From contig NZ_JACHJW010000001.1 in the NCBI RefSeq assembly GCF_014203835.1, positions 2,108,001-2,172,000 of the forward strand: a stretch of 64,000 nt of DNA. Direction: 5' to 3'. The notes beneath the pieces are model-generated. The model made no database searches. It saw only the letters and a list, made by a program, of their open reading frames with translations, and was not told where the DNA came from. The DNA comes from Micromonospora polyrhachis. GTDB lineage: Bacteria; Actinomycetota; Actinomycetes; Mycobacteriales; Micromonosporaceae. Position numbers and translations under genes: made by a program. Position 1 is the stretch's first letter; every line of letters begins with the position of its first letter. Positions 57,231-64,000 of the stretch are shown piece by piece.

Positions 57231-58825
57231 GCGGACCCGGCACGAACGTAGGCCACCCCGGGAGCGATGCGACCGCCGCGGAGCGGGCCACCTGGCGGGA
57301 GTGGACCGGGCTCGCGCTCCTGGTGCTGCCCATGCTGATTCTGTCGACCGACCTGACAGTGTTGTTCTTCGCGCTGCCCACGCTCAGCGCTGACCTCCAA
57401 CCCACCGCAACCCAGACGCTGTGGATCGTGCACGTCTACGGCTTCCTGATCGCCGGGTTCCTCGTCACCATGGGACGACTCGGCGATCGGGTCGGCCCCC
57501 GGCGGCTCCTGCTGACCGGCGCTGCGGCGTTCGCCGCGATGTCCGCCGTCGCCGCGTTCTCCGTCAGCACGGAGATGCTGATCGCCGCCCGTGCACTACT
57601 GGGGATCGCCGGTGCCACGCTGATGCCGTCGCTGTTCTCGCTGCTGCGCACCATGTTCCGCGACGACCAGGAGCGTCGGCTCGCCATCGCCATCATGTTC
57701 AGTTCGTTCTCCGTCGGCGCGGCGGTCGGCCCGCTCCTGGGTGGCCTGCTGCTGACGTACTTCTGGTGGGGGTCGGTCTTCCTCATCAACGTGCCGCCGA
57801 TCCTCCTGCTCCTACTCGTCGGTCCTCGGCTGCTCCCCGAACGCCCGGAGCGAACCCCTGTCCGGCTCGATGTGGCGAGCGTCGCGCTCTCCGTGATCGG
57901 CATGTTGGCCGTGGTCTACGGCCTGCAGGAACTCGCCGCTGGGCAGGAAACCGACACCGGTTCGATCTGGCCGAAGCTCGCCAGCATCGCGGTCGGCGTC
58001 GTTGTCCTGACCCTCTTCGTACGCCGGCAACGTCGGCTCCGTGACCCGCTGCTCGACCTCGCCCTCCTCACCAACCGACCCGTTGCCGCCTCGCTGGCAA
58101 CCCTGCTGCTCGTCGGAGTCGGTGTCGTCGGCGTCTTCTACCTGTTCACCCAGTACCTCCAGTGGGTCGTCGGCCTCTCCCCCCTACAGGCTGGTCTCTG
58201 GACGCTGCCATACATCGTGGTCAACATCGTTGGGGCGATGCTCGCACCAGCCCTCGCCGCGCGGTTCCGGCCGGCGACCGTCATCGCGGGCGGTTTGGTC
58301 ATCGCCGCGCTCGCCACGATGCTGGTCGTCGTTGCCACCGGCACGGGGGCACCGCTCGCCCTTCTCGTGGCGGCGACATCGGTCATCGGCCTCGGGCAAG
58401 GCGCAGCAAATGCGCTGGTCAGCGACCTGATCATTGCCAACGCCCCAGCCGAACAGACGGGGTCCGCAGCCGCCGCACAGGAAGTGGGGGGCGAGCTGGG
58501 AGCCGCGCTCGGTTTAGCAGCCGGCGGCGCGATCAGCATGCTCGCCTACCGCGCCGCACTATCGGACACCGCGCTGCCCGAGGTGCCAGAATCGGCCACG
58601 CGAGCGGCGGAATCCAGCATCCATGAGGGGGTCGCCGCAGCGGAGGGCCTGACCGCCGAGGGCCTTGCCGCACACGGCTCGGCGCTCCTCGGCGCAGTAC
58701 GCGACGCGGTGACCCACGGGCTACAGATCTATGCCGGGGTGGGGGCGGCCCTCGTGGCCGGGGCCGCCGTACTCGTCACCGTTGTCCTCGTCATGCGCAA
58801 GGGGGAACCCACACCCCACGACTAG
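57227..58825 (+). CDS. DHA2-type MFS efflux transporter
   Basis: This 532-residue drug:H+ antiporter of the 14-helix DHA2 family has motif A-like 'GRLGDRVGPRRLLLTGAAAFA' between helices 2 and 3, 'LLGIAGATLMPSLFSLLRTMF' and motif C-like 'SFSVGAAVGPLLGGLLLTYFWWGSVFLINVPPILLLL'. A QacA/SmvA-like C-terminal half carries a loop 'RAAESSIHEGVAAAEGL'. The start is GTG at 57227, coupled to a short leader ORF. It probably exports a toxic hydrophobic compound under control of the divergent TetR. Confidence 0.93.
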   Translation: MSGPGTNVGHPGSDATAAERATWREWTGLALLVLPMLILSTDLTVLFFALPTLSADLQPTATQTLWIVHVYGFLIAGFLVTMGRLGDRVGPRRLLLTGAAAFAAMSAVAAFSVSTEMLIAARALLGIAGATLMPSLFSLLRTMFRDDQERRLAIAIMFSSFSVGAAVGPLLGGLLLTYFWWGSVFLINVPPILLLLLVGPRLLPERPERTPVRLDVASVALSVIGMLAVVYGLQELAAGQETDTGSIWPKLASIAVGVVVLTLFVRRQRRLRDPLLDLALLTNRPVAASLATLLLVGVGVVGVFYLFTQYLQWVVGLSPLQAGLWTLPYIVVNIVGAMLAPALAARFRPATVIAGGLVIAALATMLVVVATGTGAPLALLVAATSVIGLGQGAANALVSDLIIANAPAEQTGSAAAAQEVGGELGAALGLAAGGAISMLAYRAALSDTALPEVPESATRAAESSIHEGVAAAEGLTAEGLAAHGSALLGAVRDAVTHGLQIYAGVGAALVAGAAVLVTVVLVMRKGEPTPHD

Positions 58826-59169
58826 ACGATCGATGTGCGGTCTGCTCATCCCGGCCGGCGGCCTTAGCTACCGCCGCCAGCACCGCCGCCAGCTGCCGTG
58901 GCAGCTCCGGCCACGGCAGCACCCAGCCTGGGTACGGGACACGGAGAGCTCGACCAACGCCGCGACGACGTCCTCGGGCGCGAACAGGTCACGCATTCCG
59001 GCCGCGAACGAACCCACCGTCTTCGTACCCAGCGCGCCCGCCTCCGCGAACTCCAGGTGGCTCGCCAACCAGGCGGTCCCGTCGACAGGCAGCGAGTGTT
59101 CCTTCTCGATGTCACGCGCGTCTTCGTTCGGGGCAGCGGGTGGCTATCCGGTGACGGCAAGCTGTCCGA
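58826..59169. pseudogene. Gene remnant on the minus strand (about 58868-59140)
   Basis: No intact gene lies in this 344-base gap. One minus-strand frame without stops from about 59140 to 58868 has good third-position GC and reads 'LPVDGTAWLASHLEFAEAGALGTKTVGSFAAGMRDLFAPEDVVAALVELSVSRTQ', ending in a Cys/Arg-rich frame that looks out of phase. It is preceded by a TAG in frame. It looks like a decayed internal part of a protein of unknown family rather than a complete gene. Confidence 0.35.
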
Positions 59170-60114
59170 ATGCCCCGAGCACCCCGGGTACCCCGAGAGT
59201 TGGCGTTTCTCCCGTTCTCAGCGCGGCGGGCCGTCGCTGCCGGGTTGCTGACCAGGAGCATGCTCCGCGGGCCCTCCTGGCGCCGACTACTGCCCGACAT
59301 CTACCTGCACGCCAGCGCCTACCGGGAGGACGACCACCGGATGTGGTGTGACGCCGTCGCCCTCACCCTGCCGCCGAATGCGGCGATCGGGGGCTTGAGT
59401 GCGGCGTATCTGTGGGGCGTCAACCTGCTCAACCGCGACAGCCCGGTCTGTGTCGTACTGCCCGCACCGACCCGGCGCCGCCCCAACCGGCGCGTTGCTG
59501 TCAGCCACCACACGCTGGCAGCCGAAGACATCGGCCGATTCGCCGGATTGCCGGTCACCACTCCCATCCGGACCGCCTTCGACCTCGGCCGTGGTGCGTT
59601 CGATCCCGACGGTGGCGCGTTCGCACCCGACGGGCGGCACCAGGCTCAGACCGAGGCGGTGGTGGCGGTGGATGCGCTTCTCCACCGCAGGGTGGTACGG
59701 CTGCCCGCGCTGGGTGAGTACCTTGCGACCCACCGCGGCTGGCCCGGAACCGCCCAGCTACGTCAGGTGCTGACGCTTGCCGAGCCATTGAGCGAGTCCC
59801 CGATGGAGACCCGTCTCCGGCTGCTCCTACACAACGCCGGCGCGCCACCGCTGACCGCCCAACACGACGTCCACGACGCGCGGGGCAGGTTCCTCGGCCG
59901 AATGGACCTGGCCTACCCACGGTGGCGTATCGCCATCGAGTACGAGGGCGACCACCACCGGGAACGCGGTCACTTCCGCCGCGACGTCGCTCGACTCAAC
60001 GCGCTGCGGGCGGCTGGGTGGCTCGTCCTCCGGTTCACCGCCGACGACGTACTCCGGCATCCCACCCGAATCATCCGCCAAGTGAATCGGGCAATCCACG
60101 AGCGCCGATCCTGA
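59170..60114 (+). CDS. DUF559 (Vsr-like endonuclease fold) protein
   Basis: This 314-residue protein has an N-terminal winged-helix/AbiEi-like region ('SARRAVAAGLLTRSMLRGPSWRRLLPDIYLHASAY') and a C-terminal DUF559 domain ('GRFLGRMDLAYPRWRIAIEYEGDHHRERGHFRRDVARLNALRAAGWLVLRFTADDVLRHP'). The latter has the Asp/Glu pattern of Vsr-like nucleases. Such proteins are frequent in actinobacteria. Their role is unproven; nuclease or antitoxin-like functions have been proposed. A 21-base in-frame duplication gives GAFDPDG-GAFAPDG. The ATG at 59170 is accepted, though no strong ribosome-binding site is visible. Confidence 0.82.
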   Translation: MPRAPRVPRELAFLPFSARRAVAAGLLTRSMLRGPSWRRLLPDIYLHASAYREDDHRMWCDAVALTLPPNAAIGGLSAAYLWGVNLLNRDSPVCVVLPAPTRRRPNRRVAVSHHTLAAEDIGRFAGLPVTTPIRTAFDLGRGAFDPDGGAFAPDGRHQAQTEAVVAVDALLHRRVVRLPALGEYLATHRGWPGTAQLRQVLTLAEPLSESPMETRLRLLLHNAGAPPLTAQHDVHDARGRFLGRMDLAYPRWRIAIEYEGDHHRERGHFRRDVARLNALRAAGWLVLRFTADDVLRHPTRIIRQVNRAIHERRS

Positions 60115-60131
60115 TCACTTCTGCCGTTCGC

Positions 60132-60186
60132 GATCTGAGCGCCAGAGGCGCTAAACCACCCCGGTAGCGCCTCTGGTGCTCAGATC
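60132..60186. terminator. 22-base-stem hairpin after the DUF559 gene
   Basis: GATCTGAGCGCCAGAGGCGCTA (60132-60153) pairs with its inverse at 60165-60186 with a single mismatch around an 11-base loop. It lies 18 bases past the stop. A terminator is likely, without a clear U-tract. Confidence 0.65.
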
Positions 60187-60397
60187 ACCAACGATGGTCC
60201 GGGGCGGAGTTGGCGAAAATGGGCGGACGACCAACGAAGAGCTTGATGATCTGCGACTGGTACACCGGTCACCTCGACCGGGGGTACATTTGGCGTGAGC
60301 CCGCGCAGGCAGCCTGACTACCTGCGCCAGGTCGGCCTCACTGGCCCCTTCTGGGGCGCCGGCACCTGATCCCCCAACATCTGTATGTTGCAGACGG

Positions 60398-61075
60398 TCA
60401 GTAGCCCATGATTCTCGAGCCGATGACGGTCTGCCCCACGAACTCGGCCAACCACTGCACCCGGGCGTCCTCACGGCTCGGCACATGCACATAGAGTGTG
60501 TGGTCGTCCCTCGGCACCCGTTCCTCAATGCCTTCGCCGTTCATCACCAACTCAATGCCGACATAGTTGGCCTGTCCATCCAGCGCCAGCTTTGGCACGG
60601 CTGGCCAGGAGCCCACCCACCACAAGATATTTGCCAGATCGGTGTCGACAGCGGCAAGGAACTGGTCCTCAACGGAGCCGATCTGCTCGTGTTCCATCGT
60701 CAACTTGACGGGCAGATCTGGCAGCCTGGCCAAGGCTGCCACCGTCACCTCGGTAAGGTCCATCAACAGCTCGACATCGCCGTCTTCCTTCCAGGACCAG
60801 TAGTCAATGCACTGCGGAAACAGCGCATCGCGCGGTGAAGCCAGCAAATCCCAGGCATGCGAAGCCGCAATAGCGGGCACCACCAATTCCAGCCACCCCC
60901 CATGCAACGCAGTGAGAAAGCGGGGCAAACCAATGTGCGTACGGGTGAATGCCTCCACCTCCATCATCGCGCCCGACGAGGTCAGGTCAGCAATATCCAG
61001 CAGTTTCCGGGCTACCCGCCACGCCTCAGAAAGATCACTGGTACGCAGAATCGGATAGGCCAGGGAATAGCCCAT
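60398..61075 (-). CDS. Unrecognised protein of lower GC (225 aa)
   Basis: This 225-residue soluble protein has an aromatic- and acid-rich sequence: 'LPRFLTALHGGWLELVVPAIAASHAWDLLASPRDALFPQCIDYWSWKEDGDVELLMDLTEV' and 'ANILWWVGSWPAVPKLALDGQANYVGIELVMNGEGIEERVPRDDHTLYVHV'. It could be a beta-sandwich or immunity-like protein, but no family is recognised. Its third codon positions carry clearly more A/T than those of neighbours, suggesting recent arrival. It is on the same strand as, and 94 bases downstream of, the large protein at 61169. Confidence 0.6.
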   Translation of the reverse strand: MGYSLAYPILRTSDLSEAWRVARKLLDIADLTSSGAMMEVEAFTRTHIGLPRFLTALHGGWLELVVPAIAASHAWDLLASPRDALFPQCIDYWSWKEDGDVELLMDLTEVTVAALARLPDLPVKLTMEHEQIGSVEDQFLAAVDTDLANILWWVGSWPAVPKLALDGQANYVGIELVMNGEGIEERVPRDDHTLYVHVPSREDARVQWLAEFVGQTVIGSRIMGY

Positions 61076-61168
61076 CAGGTCAGCCTCCTGATGATCGACG
61101 TCCCAAAAGCGTACGGAGATGGGCCGAGTCGACGCGGTGCGCCCTGATCGACGCGGTCAACAGGCTGG

Positions 61169-64000
61169 TCAGCGGGGCTGGTCGCCGTTGAGGACGCGCT
61201 GCCAGGCGGAGACGTACAGCTCGGTCAGCGGCCGGGTAGGCCAGGAGATCCCCTCGACCTCGCTGCCGTCGGCAGAGCCCTTCAGGTCGTAGAGCGCTGC
61301 CTTCCAGGATTCCAGCGGAAGATGCTTCTTGCCCGCCTTGACCCACCCGCCCGCTAGGAACACCCCACGCCCGGCTCGGGACCGCTTCGCCTCGACCACC
61401 AGGCCCCGCTCGACCAGCGTCGCCACCGCCGTCTTGTGCCGGGCCGGCGTCCACCCGTTCCAGGTACGGATGTTCCGGTCGGTCGGTTGCAGCAGCGTCA
61501 ACAGCTCAAGGTAGAGGGCGGCCGGGTCGGATGCCAGGTCCAGCCGCTGGCCCACCTCGGCCACCAGCTCCGGCACGCTGGCCAGCGGGTACGCCTCATA
61601 CGCCCCGTCGGGCAGCTTCCCGGACCGGATGCGCGCCACCATCCGTCCGCACTCCTCGCTGAGCAGCCACTGCACGACGGCGAAGTCCCAGACGCCGAGC
61701 CAGGCCGTGGCCCGCAACTGCTCGGATCGGGTGTCGTCGCCGTAGAACGCCGGTCTGAAGAAGAGACTCGGTTCCAGGTCCCGTTGGACGCCCCGGAGTA
61801 GACGGGTCCCACCCAGGGTGACGACGGTGAGGCCATCGTCGATGGTCGCCACGTCGAGGGGATCCGGACCGTGGTACGGCTCGTCACCGAAACGGGCTCG
61901 CAGGTCCTCATGCGCGCAGTGACGGTAGTGCGGGCTACCGGCCTTCAGCAGGAGCCCCGGATGGGAGAGCCGGGCACGCAGCAGCTTCACCGTGTCGGGA
62001 ACACCGGCCCGCACCGGATCACCGGCGGGCAGTTCGGCATAGGCCCACTGTGCCCCCATGGCAAGGGTCCTGAGCAGGTTCCCGAATCGCCAGGCAGCCG
62101 TGCCCCCTTCGTCATCGGTGACCTTGTAGCCGTACTCCCCCTTCTCGATCCAGGTGTCCAGGTTGGTGGTGAGGGACGAAATGGCGTACGGCTCCGCGAG
62201 CATCACACACAGCTCGGCGGTGGACTCGACCGTGGGCAGTTTCGTCGCCGCTGCCAGGGTCGCCTCGGGCACGCTGACCCTGCGGCCAACCATGGAATTC
62301 CACCGCTGCGCCACCCGCTCGGCCACCGCGCACATCCCACCCGGCTCCCACAGCTCGGCCGGGTCGGCGGGCAGCACATCGGCGAGCAGGTCAAGCCTCT
62401 GCTCGGGGCGGAGCATCCCAAGTTCCTGCCGGCCGGCTTCCGCCTCGGCGGTCTTCAACCGGAGAATCTTCCGTTCCGTCTCGTCCAGGAACGGCGGACT
62501 GTAGGAGCCGGTACCGGGAATGCCGGCGAGGATGAGCCCGGCGGCGGGGCGACTCAACCCCGTACGCTCGGCGAGGACACCGACCGCCGCGACGTCGTAC
62601 GGCACCGGCCCACGCTCCCGGACGAGGGTGATGATGCGGCACAGCGTATCCGCACTGCCCCAGCCGCCGCGAGGGGCGTCCGCCACCTCGACCACAGTTC
62701 CCAGCGCTGGCGGATCGCCGGCACCGGTCCGCAGTTCGACGAATCGCCGCCGGTCCCTGGTGACCCAGCCGAGCGCGGCCGCAGCCCCGTACTTCCCTTG
62801 GACGAACAGCGGCCCGGTCTGCTCGGTCTCCACCACACCCATCCGCAGCGACGCCTCCGGGTCGGCGAAGGGCGTCTGTGCCCAGACCTCCAACAGGGCC
62901 AGCAGTCGGGCCCGACGCTCGTCCCGGGTGGAGGCGGCCACGGCCCGTAGGGCGACACCACCGATCCGGCCGATCAGTGACACCCAGTAGTCGGTGACCG
63001 GCAGCCCGCGCTCGGCTTCGGCGGCGAACCGGTCCGGGGTCACGACACCGGTGAGGAAACCGCCGACGAGTTGGATCCCGCGTAGCGATCCACCGTCGCG
63101 CTGCGCCGTCCAACGTTCGGCCAGCCCGTACAGCGCCCCGGTCACTTTGGCATCGTCCAGGGGATGCCTGGCATCGTCCAGGGGAAGCCGGGCAGCATCC
63201 AGGGGAAGCCGGGCCGTCTCCTCCACCGGCGCCGTCCCGGCCGACGCTGGCTCGGCCCCGGCCTCAGCCGCCTGGTCAGCCCCAGCCGCCTGGTCAGCCC
63301 CAGCCGCCTGGTCCGCCCCAGCCGCCTGGTCCGCCCCAGCCGGTTGGCCCAGCCGGCGCAACGCGGGAACTCGTTCCAGGTCGCCCTTGTTCCAGTGCCG
63401 GTCCAGTTTGCTCCGCAGCAGCGTCGCGAACACCGGGTCGGCCACCAGTGCTGGAATGTCCTCTTCTGGGTCCCGGTCGAACATCCAGACGTGGAAGGCG
63501 AGCCCGGCGTCCGCCGCCGGTGCCGCCACCGGTACGCCCTTCGCGAGGCAGGTTTCCAGCACCCGTACGTCGATCGCGCGTTCCCAGTAGGCGGCGCCGT
63601 CAAGCCGTACGGGAATGGCGTCTGCGACGAGCCGGGCGCTCAGTGCAGCGATGAGCCATCCGAACTGGCGCGGCAGCGTCCGGTGCACGCGGTCCCGGGA
63701 AACCCGCCGCGCGTGGATGACGGCCCGGCTGAGCCAACGTGCCGCGGTCTGGGCCGGCGCGACTGGAGCGACGCTCTCCTGCACGGCTGTCTCGTGTTGA
63801 GTGGACGATACGTGCGTCAGGAGGTCGAGCGCGCCGCTCTCGTTGAGCAGCTCAAACCACCAGCCGTCGATACCGTCGGCCACGGGGAACACCTCGAGCA
63901 GCCGACGCTGGATCTGCGTCGAGCCCTTGGCCAACGCAATGAGCGCCGGCCGCCACGCCTTCCACACCGCCGTCGGTGACTCACGGATTGCGGGCAACGG
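61169..64000 (-). CDS. Very large hypothetical protein (5' end outside window)
   Basis: At least 942 residues are visible, and the frame stays open at the right edge, so the N-terminus is missing. It contains helical regions, an Ala/Asp/Gln-rich low-complexity linker built from GADQAA repeats and LPLDxAR repeats (residues about 214-282), and a long C-terminal part. That part includes 'WIEKGEYGYKVTDDEGGTAAWRFGNLLRTLAMGAQWAYAEL' and ends 'WPTRPLTELYVSAWQRVLNGDQPR'. No catalytic signature is seen. Very large actinobacterial 'DNA-binding' proteins encoded with SWIM-finger, VWA and MoxR genes end similarly, from memory, so partner genes may lie beyond the right edge. This is an inference. Confidence 0.6.
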   Translation of the reverse strand, partial: PLPAIRESPTAVWKAWRPALIALAKGSTQIQRRLLEVFPVADGIDGWWFELLNESGALDLLTHVSSTQHETAVQESVAPVAPAQTAARWLSRAVIHARRVSRDRVHRTLPRQFGWLIAALSARLVADAIPVRLDGAAYWERAIDVRVLETCLAKGVPVAAPAADAGLAFHVWMFDRDPEEDIPALVADPVFATLLRSKLDRHWNKGDLERVPALRRLGQPAGADQAAGADQAAGADQAAGADQAAEAGAEPASAGTAPVEETARLPLDAARLPLDDARHPLDDAKVTGALYGLAERWTAQRDGGSLRGIQLVGGFLTGVVTPDRFAAEAERGLPVTDYWVSLIGRIGGVALRAVAASTRDERRARLLALLEVWAQTPFADPEASLRMGVVETEQTGPLFVQGKYGAAAALGWVTRDRRRFVELRTGAGDPPALGTVVEVADAPRGGWGSADTLCRIITLVRERGPVPYDVAAVGVLAERTGLSRPAAGLILAGIPGTGSYSPPFLDETERKILRLKTAEAEAGRQELGMLRPEQRLDLLADVLPADPAELWEPGGMCAVAERVAQRWNSMVGRRVSVPEATLAAATKLPTVESTAELCVMLAEPYAISSLTTNLDTWIEKGEYGYKVTDDEGGTAAWRFGNLLRTLAMGAQWAYAELPAGDPVRAGVPDTVKLLRARLSHPGLLLKAGSPHYRHCAHEDLRARFGDEPYHGPDPLDVATIDDGLTVVTLGGTRLLRGVQRDLEPSLFFRPAFYGDDTRSEQLRATAWLGVWDFAVVQWLLSEECGRMVARIRSGKLPDGAYEAYPLASVPELVAEVGQRLDLASDPAALYLELLTLLQPTDRNIRTWNGWTPARHKTAVATLVERGLVVEAKRSRAGRGVFLAGGWVKAGKKHLPLESWKAALYDLKGSADGSEVEGISWPTRPLTELYVSAWQRVLNGDQPR
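63150..63354. repeat. Two in-frame tandem repeat arrays
   Basis: Three 21-base units (GCATCGTCCAGGGGAAGCCGG type, 63150-63212) and five 18-base units (CAGCCGCCTGGTCAGCCC type, 63265-63354) lie in the linker of the large gene. They keep the frame. Confidence 0.85.

Noticed and set aside
63265-63354. Regular 18-base units considered as a CRISPR array
   Set aside because: Units are contiguous with no spacers and stay in frame inside a gene, so this is a coding minisatellite. No cas genes are present.

Overview
The window comes from a high-GC actinobacterium, most likely Micromonosporaceae (Micromonospora-like). The evidence is very high GC at third codon positions, frequent GTG starts, many 4-base ATGA/GTGA gene overlaps, and the order mfd - SurA-like lipoprotein - mazG ... 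lipoprotein - eno - divIC - DUF501 - argA-type acetyltransferase - ppx. That order is the same backbone known from Mycobacterium tuberculosis Rv1020-Rv1026. The genus is an inference from gene content and style; no 16S gene is present.

Layout. (1) 1-6403 is the end of an integrative, phage-like element: a train of small minus-strand genes (several zinc-knuckle proteins), a repeat-rich non-coding stretch (about 4022-4567) and a large serine integrase (4763-6403). (2) 6404-6832 should hold the element/chromosome junction and the leader of rnz, which contains a possible three-way-junction structure. (3) 6833-19000 is chromosomal housekeeping: RNase Z, MmcQ/YjbR, GNAT, a class-V aminotransferase, cystathionine beta-synthase, YkvA, two SGNH hydrolases, a Bax-inhibitor-1 protein, tRNA-Leu(TAA), a polytopic membrane protein and a methyltransferase. 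(4) 19111-25041 has a type II NADH dehydrogenase and a five-gene MoxR/DUF58/DUF4129 operon coupled throughout by 4-base overlaps. (5) 25188-33609 has UdgB uracil-DNA glycosylase, a dienelactone hydrolase, a PadR/HAAS pair, a CGNR regulator, a HAD phosphatase, an oxidoreductase/TetR divergon with twin operators, and a Phd/RelE toxin-antitoxin pair. (6) 33666-38760 is the ppx-argA-DUF501-divIC-eno block and a lipoprotein. (7) 38849-47914 is a block set between eno/lipoprotein and mazG/mfd: DUF885 peptidase, MocR regulator with a divergent EamA exporter, a two-component system with a divergent ABC exporter, and a small protein. (8) 47958-53408 is mazG, a SurA-like lipoprotein and mfd. (9) 53500-64000 is accessory: a helical-repeat protein flanked by a 53-base direct repeat, a cyclase fused to a small upstream domain, a TetR/DHA2-MFS efflux module with a coupled leader ORF, gene remnants, a DUF559 protein, an unknown lower-GC gene, and a very large unrecognised protein running off the right edge.

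Recurring oddity. Short tandem repeats are unusually common. At three loci the 3' end of a gene is itself tandemly duplicated just past the stop codon (18013-18107, 29669-29760, 38747-38796). In-frame minisatellites expand CGNR, MazG, DUF58, the cyclase fusion, DUF559 and the right-edge protein. No CRISPR array, rRNA operon or intact insertion sequence was seen.
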